The notes beneath the pieces were generated by a model that was not told where the DNA came from, did not search any database, and worked only from the letters and a program-made list of their open reading frames with translations. A DNA stretch of 64,000 nt, from positions 248,001 to 312,000 of the forward strand of contig CAWARK010000014.1 of assembly GCA_963784415.1 (NCBI GenBank). The letters are read 5' to 3'. A program made the translations under genes and the position numbers. Origin of the DNA: UBA7672 sp963784415. GTDB taxonomy: Bacteria > Pseudomonadota > Alphaproteobacteria > Caulobacterales > Hyphomonadaceae. Shown piece by piece: positions 1 to 9,087 of this stretch (position 1 is the first letter of the stretch; every line of letters begins with the position of its first letter).

Positions 1-1147
1 AAGGTTTCAGCGGCTGAGAGCGCCGAGCTGTGGAAGCGCTGGAAGAAGGGTGAAGGGTGAAGGGCTGCATGCGATCGGCCAGGCGCTGGGCAGAGGGCAT
101 ACCAGCATTTTCGCGCACATAAGACCGAGCGGCGGCATCAAACCGCCAGCTCGACGACGCTCGATGCGCGCTTTGACGATGGTGGAACGCGAAGAGATCT
201 CGAGAGGTATCGTTGAAGGCCGGTCTGTCCGGGCGATAGCAAGGGCGCTGGGTCGTTCGGCCTCGACGATCAGTCGCGAGATCCGCCGCAATGGCGGATT
301 GCGTCGCTACCGGGCTGAAGCAGCCGACAAGCTTGCGTGGAAACGGGCTCTTCGCCCAAAGCCCTGCAAGTTGGCGATACATGGCCAGTTGCGGCAAGCT
401 GTTGCTGTGAAATTGAAAAGGAACTGGTCGCCCGAACAGATCGCGGGTTGGCTGAAGCGGACACATCCAGCAAACGAGGCGCGACGCGTGTCGCACGAGA
501 CCATCTATCGAAGCCTTTATGTGCAGGCGCGGGGCGTGCTGAAGCAGGAGCTGATAGCTTATCTGCGATCTCAGCGCCTCTTCCGGCGCTCGCGCCATGC
601 AACACAAAAGAGAGGCAAGCAGGGCCAGATCGTCGATGCCGTGTCGATCAGCGAACGGCCGGCGTCGGTCGAGGATCGCGCCGTGCCAGGCCACTGGGAG
701 GGCGACCTCATCTGTGGACCGAACAACAGCAATATCGTCACGTTGGTTGAGCGACATTCGCGCTATGTGATGCTCGCCAGGATCCCGAGCAGGGATACGC
801 AGACCGTCGTCAACACCTTGATCAAGCAAGTGCGGAAACTGCCGGACGAGCTCTATAAATCGCTGACCTGGGACCGCGGCAAAGAACTCGCTGATCACAA
901 GCGCTTCACCATGGAAACCAACATCGACGTCTACTTCTGCGATCCGCACAGCCCCTGGCAGCGAGGATCCAACGAAAACACCAATCGGCTGCTCAGGCAG
1001 TACTTTCCAAAAGGAACCGATCTATCGCCCTTCTCGCAGGCGCACCTCAACAAGGTGGCGCGCCAACTCAACGAGCGCCCACGGAAAACGCTGGACTTCC
1101 AATCTCCAGCTGAGCGATTTAGCGAATGTGTTGCGTCGACCGGTTGA
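1..1147 (+). mobile_element. IS30-family insertion sequence, right part only
   Basis: The transposase reading frame runs in from the left window edge, so the left terminal repeat lies outside the window. The right terminal repeat cannot be placed with confidence because there is no left end to compare it with; it should lie shortly after the transposase stop at 1147. Two tandem copies of GGGTGAA at 48-61 break the frame near the N terminus. This may be an inactivated copy or a sequence error. Confidence 0.8.
50..1147 (+). CDS. IS30-family transposase, N-terminal frame broken by a 7-bp duplication
   Basis: DDE transposase that would cut and join IS30 ends. The frame entering from the left edge reads VSAAESAELWKRWKKGEG and then hits TGA at 58-60. 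The same peptide continues in the next frame from GTG at 50 because GGGTGAA occurs twice (48-54 and 55-61). Downstream are the Arg-rich helix-turn-helix region typical of the family (about residues 40-90) and an integrase core with Asp219 (in HWEGDL), Asp275 (in WDRG) and Glu309 (in NEN), spaced as in IS30 enzymes. The C terminus ends in the usual NERPRKTLDFQSPAERF-type tail. Unless translation restarts at GTG 50, the first N-terminal segment is lost. The family call is secure; activity is uncertain. Confidence 0.85.
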   Translation: MKGEGLHAIGQALGRGHTSIFAHIRPSGGIKPPARRRSMRALTMVEREEISRGIVEGRSVRAIARALGRSASTISREIRRNGGLRRYRAEAADKLAWKRALRPKPCKLAIHGQLRQAVAVKLKRNWSPEQIAGWLKRTHPANEARRVSHETIYRSLYVQARGVLKQELIAYLRSQRLFRRSRHATQKRGKQGQIVDAVSISERPASVEDRAVPGHWEGDLICGPNNSNIVTLVERHSRYVMLARIPSRDTQTVVNTLIKQVRKLPDELYKSLTWDRGKELADHKRFTMETNIDVYFCDPHSPWQRGSNENTNRLLRQYFPKGTDLSPFSQAHLNKVARQLNERPRKTLDFQSPAERFSECVASTG

Positions 1148-1337
1148 GCCCACCGCCCCACAACAGCCGACCGTAAAGTTTGACTCGACTGTCCGGAAAC
1201 TTGGCCATTCTAACCAGGCTCGGGTGTCAGCCTTAGCACAACAATCCCGCGCAGATCACCACCGACCCCGGGCTAACAGCCGAGGGGCGGATCCAAGGCA
1301 TCGCTTCCGTGACCATTTTCTGCCGGACACAACTATA

Positions 1338-1386
1338 CCCCCTCGCCGGAGGCGGGGAGGTGGATCGCGTAGCGAAACGGAGGGGG
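1338..1386. repeat. GC-rich intergenic repeat-like segment
   Basis: The intergenic stretch downstream of the transposase contains a C-run/G-run pair (CCCCCT at 1338-1343, AGGGGG at 1381-1386) around GCCGGAGGCGGGGAGG and TCGCGTAGCGAAACGG. This resembles the palindromic extragenic repeats that are frequent in alphaproteobacteria. No second copy was seen in this window, so the call rests on composition and symmetry only. Confidence 0.3.
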
Positions 1387-1420
1387 CTGACCGCGAAGCG
1401 GGCGGACGAGCGTTTGAATG

Positions 1421-1894
1421 TTAGCCGCGCACCGCCGCTTCGATCTTCGCGACGTCGATCTTCTGCATCGGCATCATGGCTTCGAAGGCGCGCCTGGCGG
1501 TCTCGCCGCCCTTGGCCATGGCTTCGGTCAGCACGCGTGGCGTGATCTGCCAGTTGAGGCCCCATTTGTCCTTGCACCAGCCGCACTGGCTTTCTTCGCC
1601 GCCATTGCCGACGATCGCGTTCCAGTAGCGGTCGGTTTCTTCCTGGTCTTCGGTCGCGATCTGGAACGAGAAAGCTTCGCTGTGCTTGAAGATCGGTCCG
1701 CCATTGAGACCGATGCAGGGGATGCCGACGACGGTAAACTCGACGGTCAGCACGTCGTCCTTCTTGCCGCCGGGAAAGTCGCTGGGCGCGCGGTGCACAG
1801 CGCCGACGGACGTGTCGGGAAAGACCGTAGCGTAAAAGCGCGCGGCGGCTTCGGCGTCCTTGTCATACCAGATGCAGATCGTGTTCTTGTTCAT
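1421..1894 (-). CDS. VOC-superfamily protein (PhnB / 3-demethylubiquinone methyltransferase-like)
   Basis: A 157-residue cytosolic protein of the vicinal-oxygen-chelate fold. It starts MNKNTICIWYDKDAEAAARF, with the paired beta-alpha-beta modules of the PhnB / '3-dmu-9_3-mt' family: a first module with FYATVFP and the family signature CGWCKDKWGLNWQ in the second half. The ATG at 1894 is preferred over upstream codons because AAGGAG lies five bases before it and homology-like sequence begins there. Members are often annotated as methyltransferases on weak grounds; most have no proven substrate. It stands alone: the upstream gene on the same strand (HExxH lipoprotein) ends 112 bases away, so co-transcription is possible but not shown. 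Confidence 0.85.
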   Translation of the reverse strand: MNKNTICIWYDKDAEAAARFYATVFPDTSVGAVHRAPSDFPGGKKDDVLTVEFTVVGIPCIGLNGGPIFKHSEAFSFQIATEDQEETDRYWNAIVGNGGEESQCGWCKDKWGLNWQITPRVLTEAMAKGGETARRAFEAMMPMQKIDVAKIEAAVRG

Positions 1895-2006
1895 GATTGC
1901 TCCTTGCCAGTTCGCGTGCGCGCCAGTCCCGATGGAATAACCGCTCTGGCGAGGTGGGGTTCCGCGCATATCCGGAGGCCGACGGGCAAGCCATGTTGAG
2001 CGCAGC

Positions 2007-3023
2007 TCATGACGCCAGCCGCGCATCGAGCATTTGCAGCAACGTTTGCGACCCGTCGCCGAAGGCGTGCTGGGTCCAGTTCGGGGCGTTGAGGCGCTCC
2101 AGTACCAGTGCAAGCGCCAGCCCTTCGGTCTGCGACCACCAGCGGCCACGCCGGGCAAAGCCTGGGATCGCGACGCTGGCAGGTTGAGCGGCGCCTTTCG
2201 GATCGATCAACCACTTGTAGCCGGCCCACTGGCCTGAGCCCTCGAAGGTCAACCACAAGTCTTCAGCTTCCTGCCAGTAAGCCTTGTCGCCGATGAACCA
2301 GCGCGCCGCGCGCGCTTTCATCATCTCGCGCGCCTGACGCGCCAACTGAATGGCGGCGCTGTCATCGGTCGCTGCGGCTGCTTCGAACATCAGATCAGTT
2401 TCGCGCGCGACGGAAGATGTGAACTCTTTATCGTTTTCGAACGCCTTCTGCAGGCTGTCGTCGTCGAACGAGTCTGGCAGGTGATTGCGCTTGGACAGCG
2501 CGTCGATGCGGGCGCCATAGGTGGCCGACTGCGCCACGTGCGAGCCTTCATGCAGGAGCACGGCAGTCATCATCGCTTCGAGTCCAATGCCGGCATTGTC
2601 GACGCCGTTCGCGCGCCAGACGCTTGGCGTCGACATCACGAAAAAGGCGCCGCCATCATGTGGACTGGCGAACGATATGACGCTGGCAGGTACATCCTGA
2701 CCATCGGGGAGTGGGACCATCTCGCCGTGCGGCGTGTCCGACCAGACAACGTTTTTGCCGTCTGCGGCGGACAGAGCGTTCGGGCTAGTCAGTGTGCAGC
2801 TTGCGTCAAAGAAAATCGCCCTGAAGTCACCGGTGAGGCGGATGTGCGTGATCTGGCGTGCGGCGAAGCGCCAGGCCTCAAGCGACCGCTCGATCCAGAC
2901 GCGATCGGTGTTCGACACTGCGCAAGCGGGCGAGGCCAGCGGCGTTGTCTCGAGCGCCTGCCCGGTCAGCGGCGCGCATGCTGCAAGCGCAAGCGTCGCC
3001 AAACCGAAGATTGTCCTGAGCAT
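2007..3023 (-). CDS. Putative lipoprotein with an HExxH zinc-protease motif
   Basis: A 338-residue protein. MLRTIFGLATLALAAC is a lipoprotein signal peptide with the acylated Cys at about position 16, so it should be anchored in a membrane facing the periplasm. Residues 158-162 read HEGSH, a match to HExxH in the context AVLLHEGSHVAQ, as in zincins; an acidic helix about 40 residues later (FENDKEFTSSVARETD) could supply the third ligand. No peptidase family is recognised from the rest. The ATG at 3023 is chosen because the signal peptide starts there; the frame extends to a TTG at 3044 without added signal features. It might be a peptidase or only a structural relative. Confidence 0.65.
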   Translation of the reverse strand: MLRTIFGLATLALAACAPLTGQALETTPLASPACAVSNTDRVWIERSLEAWRFAARQITHIRLTGDFRAIFFDASCTLTSPNALSAADGKNVVWSDTPHGEMVPLPDGQDVPASVISFASPHDGGAFFVMSTPSVWRANGVDNAGIGLEAMMTAVLLHEGSHVAQSATYGARIDALSKRNHLPDSFDDDSLQKAFENDKEFTSSVARETDLMFEAAAATDDSAAIQLARQAREMMKARAARWFIGDKAYWQEAEDLWLTFEGSGQWAGYKWLIDPKGAAQPASVAIPGFARRGRWWSQTEGLALALVLERLNAPNWTQHAFGDGSQTLLQMLDARLAS

Positions 3024-3217
3024 CGCTTGTCCCCCCAAGGTCAACCTATTCGAACAGGGTCTGTTTCTTCAAGTCGCGTCGCCGGCGATGCGCCAGTGCT
3101 AATTATGAGCATGCGAGCTGCTGCGCTCAAATTGACAGATGCTTGTGTACACAGCCACAAGACTGTCGGGGGCCGACAGACCGGCCGTTTGCTTTCCGGA
3201 CGGGGTTACAGGCCATC

Positions 3218-4458
3218 ATGCTCAATCGCTGGATCGCGCGCGCCTGCATCGGCCTGGTGTTGCTTGGCGGCGGCCTGTCCGCGTCGCTATCGCTGGGCCC
3301 AGACTCAACTACGGAGCAGGCGGTCTGGAGCTATGTGAACGTCACGCTGCCGGCCATCGCGCGGATGAAGCCGTACATCGACAAGTCGGCGCCCGACCGC
3401 GCCAATGCCTTCGCCACGATGGGCTTCACGGATACCACGTGCGACGCCTCCGTGACCGAAGCCATCACCGCCCACGAACACTTCGCCGAAGGCGCGGGCA
3501 ATCTGTGCGGGGCCATGGTCGCGTGGATGCAGAACGAGGACATCTATACGTGCAGCCGCGTGAAATTCTCCGGGATCGATTTCGCCCACACCGAGCCGGT
3601 GGATGCGACGATCGCAAGACTGCACAAGTCGGAAGGCATCCTGTCCACGCGGCTGCAAGCTTGAGAAGGCCGCCGGCTGCGCAACCAAGACCGTTACCTA
3701 CTGGGGCCCCAGACTGCTCGGTCTGCTGGACCAGCTGTCGGCAAGCGTCACCAACGCGGGCGATCTCCAGGCGCCATCCAGCCGGCGCAGCCGTGCCCAC
3801 GACGAAGACGTTCGAGTACACCGTCTTCCAGTGCCATCTCGCCTACAACGCTGACGAAAAGACGAAGTCAGCCGTTGTCGATGCTGCGGACGACGCTTGC
3901 TACGCGATGAACTACCTTCTCGACCACAAAGTGCTCGACGCGTGCCAGACGCTGGACAAATCCATCACGAAAGCTGTGTCGATGGGCGCCAGCGATCCGC
4001 TTGCCGGCTGAGGCGAAGGGACTCTCGCACAAGCTGGCCCAGAGATTCGGCAGCCTAAACTGCGGCACGGTGATCGCCACCGCCAAGGTTGAGGAAGATG
4101 AGGCGAAGGCAAACAGCCGCTGCACAGGCGTCCGCGCCGAGCCGCCCGCGCCGAATCCCTACGAAAAGCGCAACGCCATCGTCGCTGCGATCAACGGCGA
4201 AACGCAGTCGCTGAACAACAGTTTTGAAGTCGCCGAGCGCTGGTTCGATCGCGGCGAGGATTACGAAGCCTGCGGCTACTACCAGAAGGTGTCTGAACAG
4301 CTTCCGCAGGCTGGAAACGCTGTACGCGGACCTCAATCGCGAGACAGGCGAATTCCGAATACAGCGACCAAGTCCCGCGAGATGGAGAAACGAGCAGAGC
4401 CAACACGCTCGAAGCCTATGGCGAACTGTGCATGGAAGCGGAGCGGCGGCTGTATTGA
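3218..4458 (+). pseudogene. Decayed or mis-sequenced gene for a Cys-containing secreted protein
   Basis: A coding trace continues through five frame changes. The first piece (3218-3664) begins MLNRWIARACIGLVLLGGGL, a signal peptide. Later pieces that read as coherent protein are KLEKAAGCATKTVTYWG (from about 3655), TTKTFEYTVFQCHLAYNADE to the stop at 4009-4011, AEAKGLSHKLAQRFGSLNC (from about 4008), RLETLYADLNRETG (about 4305-4350) and ANTLEAYGELCMEAERRLY ending at TGA 4456-4458. Frames go 2-0-1-2-0-1, always in the +1 sense. I do not recognise the family. It could be one gene of about 410 codons or two adjacent ones. Either a pseudogene or a run of sequence errors explains it. Confidence 0.55.
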
Positions 4459-4486
4459 GCGATGCTCGACTAGGTCGGCGGACTGC

Positions 4487-5062
4487 TCAGCCAAACGCGC
4501 GGTGGTCGATCAGCACTTTCGCGCCGATGATGATCAGGATCAGGCCGCCGATGATTTCCGCCTGAGAGCCGAGCGCCTTGGCGCCGGCGCGGCCGATCAT
4601 GACGCCGGCTGCTGACATCACGAACGTGACGCCGCCGATGGCGGCGATGCTGACGATGATCGGCGCGCCGAGTGTGGGCAGGGTGATGCCGGCGGCGGCG
4701 GCGTCGATGCTGACGGCGATGGCGAGCGTGATGAGCGTCCAGCCGCTGGCGGGCTTTTCCTTGCCGGGGTCGCTCGCCTCGCCGGGCGGATCCTTCTGGA
4801 AGCCTTCCCACAGCATCTTGCCGCCGACGAAGGCGAGAAGCACGAACGCGACCCAGTGGTCGATGCTTTCGATCAGGCCAGCGAAGACGAGGCTGATGGC
4901 CCAGCCGATTAGCGGCGCAATTGCCTGCGCGGCGCCGAACGCGAAGCCGACGACGAGCGCTGTGCGCCAGGGATGCGTGCGCGTGACGGCGCCTTGTCCG
5001 AGCGAGACGGCAAAGGCGTCGGCGGCGAGGCCGAAGGCGAGCAGGATCAGCGACGCATTCAT
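4487..5062 (-). CDS. mntP: Manganese efflux pump MntP
   Basis: A 191-residue inner-membrane protein of the MntP (DUF204) family with about six hydrophobic segments in two inverted halves. Family members export Mn2+. The first half carries the conserved Asp in LAADAFAVSLGQG (Asp15). The equivalent segment of the second half reads AVSIDAAAAGITLP (Asp120), where the usual Leu-Ala-Val is Ala-Ala-Ala. Length matches the family (about 190). The gene begins 11 bases after the stop of the upstream RNA methyltransferase on the same strand, so the two are probably co-transcribed. No yybP-ykoY-type riboswitch is evident because the leader is the upstream gene. Confidence 0.88.
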   Translation of the reverse strand: MNASLILLAFGLAADAFAVSLGQGAVTRTHPWRTALVVGFAFGAAQAIAPLIGWAISLVFAGLIESIDHWVAFVLLAFVGGKMLWEGFQKDPPGEASDPGKEKPASGWTLITLAIAVSIDAAAAGITLPTLGAPIIVSIAAIGGVTFVMSAAGVMIGRAGAKALGSQAEIIGGLILIIIGAKVLIDHRAFG

Positions 5063-5073
5063 CAGGACTTCTG

Positions 5074-6319
5074 CTACGATTTACGTTCGAGGGCGGCGAC
5101 GATCTCGATATGGGCGGACCAGAGGAACTGGTCGACCGGGGTGATGCGTGTGACGCGCCAGCCTGACGCCAGCATGATGGTGAGGTCGCGGCTGAAGGTC
5201 GCTGCATTGCACGAGACCATGGCGACGCGCTTCACGTCGCTGAGCGGCGAGTTCGCGCGTTTGGGCTTCGGCGCCGGCGCGGGGCGGATCGATGACGGCG
5301 GCATCGAAGCGTTTGAGTTCCGTGCGCACGAGCGGGCGACGAAAGAGATCGCGCTTTTCGGTGGTGACGGGTTTGAGGCCGCTGGTCTTGCGCGCCATCA
5401 GCTGAAGCGACGCCAGCGCCAGCTCATCGCTTTCGACAGCGTGGACCGTCGCGGTGCTGGCGAGCGGCAAGCTGAACGTACCGGCGCCGGAGAAGAGATC
5501 GACGACGCGGCGGGCATCGCCCACGGCCTGTTGTACGAGGGAGAGCATAGCTGCTTCGGATTCGCGTGTCGCCTGCAGGAAGCCGCCGGGGCCGGGGCGG
5601 ATGTCTGCGTTGCCGACGCGTAGTTGTGGCGCGACGCGTTCCATCTCGAGGGCGCCATTGAGCGACAGTCGTGCGAGGCCAAGCGCGCCGGCGGTCTGGA
5701 CGAGCTGGGCGCGGGCGTCTGCAGACAGCGCTTTCGGCGCGCCGGTCAACGCGATGTCGAAGCCGGTGAGGGTTTCGGTCGCCGTGATGGTCAGCGCGTC
5801 CTTGGGCGGCGCGGCGATAGCGGCGAGCTGGGAGAGGCGCGGGATCAGGGCGAGCAGTCCCGGCGTCAGCACGGCGCAGTCGCGGAGGCCGATGATGTGG
5901 TGGCTGCGCTTGCCGTGGAAGCCGATGACGATCTGCTTGCCCTGCCGGTGCGCTGCGAAGACGGCGCGGCGGCGCGTGGCGGGCGGAATGACGACGACGT
6001 CGTCGACCGTCGCCTCGATGCCTTCGAAGGAGAGCGCGGTGGTGACGAGGTCGCGCTTGAGCGCGCGATAGAGGTCGGCGGGAAGGTGCTGCAGCGTGCA
6101 GCCGCCGCATTCACCATAATGGCTGCAGCGCGCGGGCGCTCGGTCGGGCGCAGCCTCGACGATGCGGATCACGCGGGCGCGCGTGCCTTCGATCTCGGCT
6201 TCGACGGTTTCGCCGGGCAGGGCGAGCGGCACGAAGACCTGTCGGCCTTCGTGTTCGGCGATGCCGTCACCCTGCGCGCCAAGGCGCTGGATCTTCAAGG
6301 TTACGGGAGGCGCACTCAT
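5074..6319 (-). CDS. 23S rRNA (uracil-C5)-methyltransferase, RlmD/RumA-like, frameshifted near the C terminus
   Basis: SAM-dependent RNA m5U methyltransferase. Order of parts: a TRAM RNA-binding domain (residues 5-55), an iron-sulfur cluster motif with Cys65, Cys71 and Cys74 (CSHYGECGGC) plus a later Cys in LRDCAVL, then the Rossmann domain with VVDLFSGAGTFSLPL and DPPRAG. Near 5250-5262 the frame shifts. The upstream frame runs on as Arg/His-rich nonsense to 5081, while the proper C terminus (DVKRVAMVSCNAATFSRD, with the catalytic Cys in SCN) continues in the next frame to TAG at 5074. As written, the product would lack the catalytic cysteine. The sense of the shift equals one extra base. 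It lies in a block rich in such shifts. Confidence 0.8.
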
Positions 6320-6438
6320 GGCCGCGCTTCAAGCAGGTTCTACCGCGAAACGCCAGCCTCGCCTGACCGGGGAATCGCAGCGTCTTCAGGGCAACAATGG
6401 CCTTGAGGGCATCTCGCGGGCGCGACATGGTGCGCGCC

Positions 6439-7127
6439 ATGTTGACGGCGGCCGAGCTGCAGATCCTCTCGACAAGCCTCGGCGTCGCCGGGCGCGCCGT
6501 GCTGTTTTCGCTGCCGGTGGCGATTGCATTCGCATGGGCGCTGTCGCGGCGGAGCTTTCCCGGCAAGTCGCTGCTCGACACGATTGCACACCTGCCGCTT
6601 GTCCTGCCGCCGGTGCTGGTTGGGTACATGCTGTTGCTCGGGCTTGGCGCGCAGAGCCCGCTGGGCGCGTGGCTCAAATCGTCATTCGGCATACAGCTGG
6701 TCTTCACCGCAGAGGGCGCCGCGATCGCCACGGCGGTGATGGCGTTTCCGCTGATGGTGCGCGCGATCCGCCTGTCGTTCGAGGCGACCGATCCCGGGCA
6801 TCTTTGAAGCGGCCTCCGTCTTGCGTGCGGGGTCGTGGGATCGCTTCTGGTCGATGACATTGCCGCTGGCGTGGCCGGGCGTGCTTGCCGGCGCAGTGAC
6901 GGCGTTCGCGGCAGGGCTTGGCGAGTTCGGCGCGGTGATCACCTTCGCCTCCAACGTCGAGGGCGAGACGCAGACCTTGCCGCTGGCGATCAATGCCGCG
7001 CTCAACACGCCGGGCCGGGATGATCAGGCGTTCCGGCTGGCGCTGATCTCGCTGATCGCCGCGATCACTGGGGCTCGTGCTCGCGGAGATGCTGCAGCGC
7101 TGGGCGCGTCGGAGGCTCGACGCGTGA
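6439..7127 (+). pseudogene. modB: Molybdate ABC transporter permease ModB, two frameshifts
   Basis: Inner-membrane permease of the ModABC molybdate importer. Matching segments are AVLFSLPVAIAFAWALSR, FPGKSLLDTIAHLPLVLPPV and FPLMVRAIRLSFEATDPG. The frame then breaks near 6805 and resumes as FEAASVLRAGSWDRFW and GLGEFGAVITFASN, and breaks again near 7070, after which GLVLAEMLQRWARRRLDA ends at TGA 7125-7127. Removing one base at each point gives about 228 residues, the normal ModB length, and restores the EAA-loop that contacts ModC (EAASVLRAG). ATG 6439 is chosen by alignment to typical ModB N termini; an in-frame ATG at 6397 has AGGG before it. As it stands no complete permease would be made. 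Confidence 0.8.
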
Positions 7128-8123
7128 CGCTGAATCTGCGCGAAGCTGTTGTACGCAGGGGCGGCTTCCGTCTGGCGGCTGATTTCGAGATCGCGTCGGA
7201 AGGCGTGACCGTGGTGTTCGGACCCTCGGGCTCGGGCAAGTCGACGCTGCTGGCGACGATCGCCGGTCTCAACCGGCTGGAGACCGGCAGCGTGTCGTTC
7301 AACGAACGCGTGCTCGAGGATGCCTTCCGGCACAACGCGTGTGCCGACGCATGATCGCGGCATCGGCCTCGTGTTCCAGGATGCGCGGCTGTTTCCGCAT
7401 CTGACGGTGCGCGGCAACGTCGCCTATGCCGAGCGTCGCAGGCCGGCTGCGCGCAATGCGCCGCTCACCGAGGAGATCGCGCGGCGTCTGGAGTTCGAGG
7501 CGCTGCTGGATCGGCCGGTTCGAAACCTGTCGGGCGGCGAGAAGGCGCGCGTGGCGCTGGCGCGGGCAATCGTCTCGGCGCCAGAGCTGTTGTTGCTGGA
7601 TGAACCGTTCGCAGCGCTCGATGGCCGGCGGCGGCGGGATTATCTCGTGTTGTTGCGTGAGCTTTCGCGCGAACAGGGCGTGCCGATGATGGTGGTGACG
7701 CACCAGATCGACGATGCAGTCGAACTCGCAGCGCAGGTTATCACCATGCAGGGCGGTCGCGTGATGGCGCATGGTACGGCAGCGGACGTCATGGCCCGGC
7801 CGGAATTCCGCGCGCTTCTCGACCGGCGCGATGTTGGCGTGCGGCTACCAGCTTCGGCGCTGGCGGGGCGCAATGCCGAGGGCGTGTGGGTGCGGGCCGA
7901 CAGCGTGTTGTTGGCGTCGGAGGAGCCGCGCGGGATTTCGGCGCGGCATGTCTGGCGTGGGCGCGTGACGTCGATTGTGCGCGAGGCGGATGCCGACGTG
8001 CTGGTTTCCCTGTCAACGGAAGCGGGCTATATTCTGTCACGTATAACGCCAGAAGCGCTGACCGACCTCCGCTTGCAGGAGGGGACGACAGCCTGGGCGG
8101 TGGTGAAGGCTCACGCGCTCTAG
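7124..8123 (+). CDS. modC: Molybdate ABC transporter ATPase ModC, one frameshift
   Basis: Cytosolic ATPase of the molybdate importer. GTG 7124 overlaps the modB stop (GTGA). The N-terminal part has Walker A (GPSGSGKST). Near 7330 the frame shifts by one, and the remainder has the Q-loop (GLVFQDARLF), the ABC signature LSGGEKAR, Walker B LLLLDEP and the switch His in VVTHQ. A C-terminal TOBE (molybdate-binding) domain follows, from about GISARHVWRG. Without the shift the product is about 332 residues, usual for ModC. The order modB-modC-modA differs from the common modA-modB-modC. As written the Walker A and signature halves lie on separate frames, so function depends on whether the extra base is real. 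Confidence 0.82.
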
Positions 8124-8129
8124 GGGATT

Positions 8130-8927
8130 ATGCCGATGAAATCTGTGCTGCGTTCACTGGCGGTGCTTGGCGTCGCGCTGGTCCTGACGGCGTGTGGGGA
8201 GTCGAAGCCGCCAGCTCCCGTGGCGGCCGAGCAGGCAGTTACCGTGTTCGCAGCCTCGAGCCTGACAGATGTCATGCACACCGTGGGCGGTCTCTATGAA
8301 GCGGCCGGACATCCCGCGCCAAAGTTCAACTTCGCCGCCAGCTCCGCGCTGGCGCATCAGATCGAGCAGGGCGGGCAGGCCGACCTGTTCCTGTCCGCCG
8401 ACGAAGCCTGGATGGACTATGTCGCGGGCAAGCAGCTGATCGACATCACGAGCCGTCATGCGCTTCTTGCCAACACGCTTGTGCTGGTGGCGCCCGCTGG
8501 CAAGCCCATCACGCTGACCATCGCGCCGGGCATGGATCTCGCCGGAGCGCTCAAGGGCGGAAAGCTCGCGCTCGGCGATCCCGATTCTGTCCCCGCCGGC
8601 AAATACGCGAAAGAGGCGCTTGAGCATTACGCGGCCTGGACCGGCGTCGAGGCGAGCGTGGCGCGCGCTGAGAATGTGCGCGCCGCCCTGCGGTTCGTCG
8701 AAACCGGAGATGCGGCCGCGGGGATCGTCTATGCGACCGACGCCAAGGCTGCCGGGCCGAGCGTGTTGATTGTCGGCACATTTCCCGAAGACTCGCACAT
8801 ACCGATCACCTATCCAGCGGCGATCCTGACCGGCAAAGAGGCTGGGCCCGGCAAGGCGTTTCTCGATTTCCTTGCCAGCGACGCGGCCAGGAAGGCGTTT
8901 CTGGAGGCCGGGTTCGGTCTGAAGTAA
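8130..8927 (+). CDS. modA: Molybdate-binding lipoprotein ModA
   Basis: A 265-residue substrate-binding protein of the molybdate importer. The N terminus is a lipoprotein signal ending LVLTAC (Cys22), so it is anchored at the outer face of the inner membrane rather than free in the periplasm. Family features are VTVFAASSLTDVM near the mature N terminus (Ser ligands for the oxyanion), the FNFAASSALAHQIEQG segment, the ADLFLSADEAWMD stretch and DAAAGIVYATDA near the hinge. ATG 8130 lies six bases after the modC stop with AGGGG before it; ATG 8136 is an alternative. It is the only intact gene of the three transporter genes here. Confidence 0.9.
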   Translation: MPMKSVLRSLAVLGVALVLTACGESKPPAPVAAEQAVTVFAASSLTDVMHTVGGLYEAAGHPAPKFNFAASSALAHQIEQGGQADLFLSADEAWMDYVAGKQLIDITSRHALLANTLVLVAPAGKPITLTIAPGMDLAGALKGGKLALGDPDSVPAGKYAKEALEHYAAWTGVEASVARAENVRAALRFVETGDAAAGIVYATDAKAAGPSVLIVGTFPEDSHIPITYPAAILTGKEAGPGKAFLDFLASDAARKAFLEAGFGLK

Positions 8928-9087
8928 AACGGGAAACGCGAGCGTACCTCCCCGCAAAGTGAAGTATTTTTCTGATTTACGAGGCGGGCGCCCTTACGGC
9001 GCCCCCGTTGCCGCGCGGGGCAACCCGCTCCACTATCCGCCCACGATAGTTGCGTGACCCACACATACGCGCATCGGGGAGATATCC

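Noticed and set aside
4001..4615. A 204-codon open frame as a separate gene.
   Set aside because: Only its first part reads as protein. It then passes into another register and overlaps the 3' end of mntP on the other strand, fitting a piece of the broken gene at 3218-4458.
8970..9030. GC-rich hairpins after modA (GGGCGCC-CTTAC-GGCGCCC) as a terminator.
   Set aside because: No T-run follows on the plus strand, so a rho-independent terminator is not supported.
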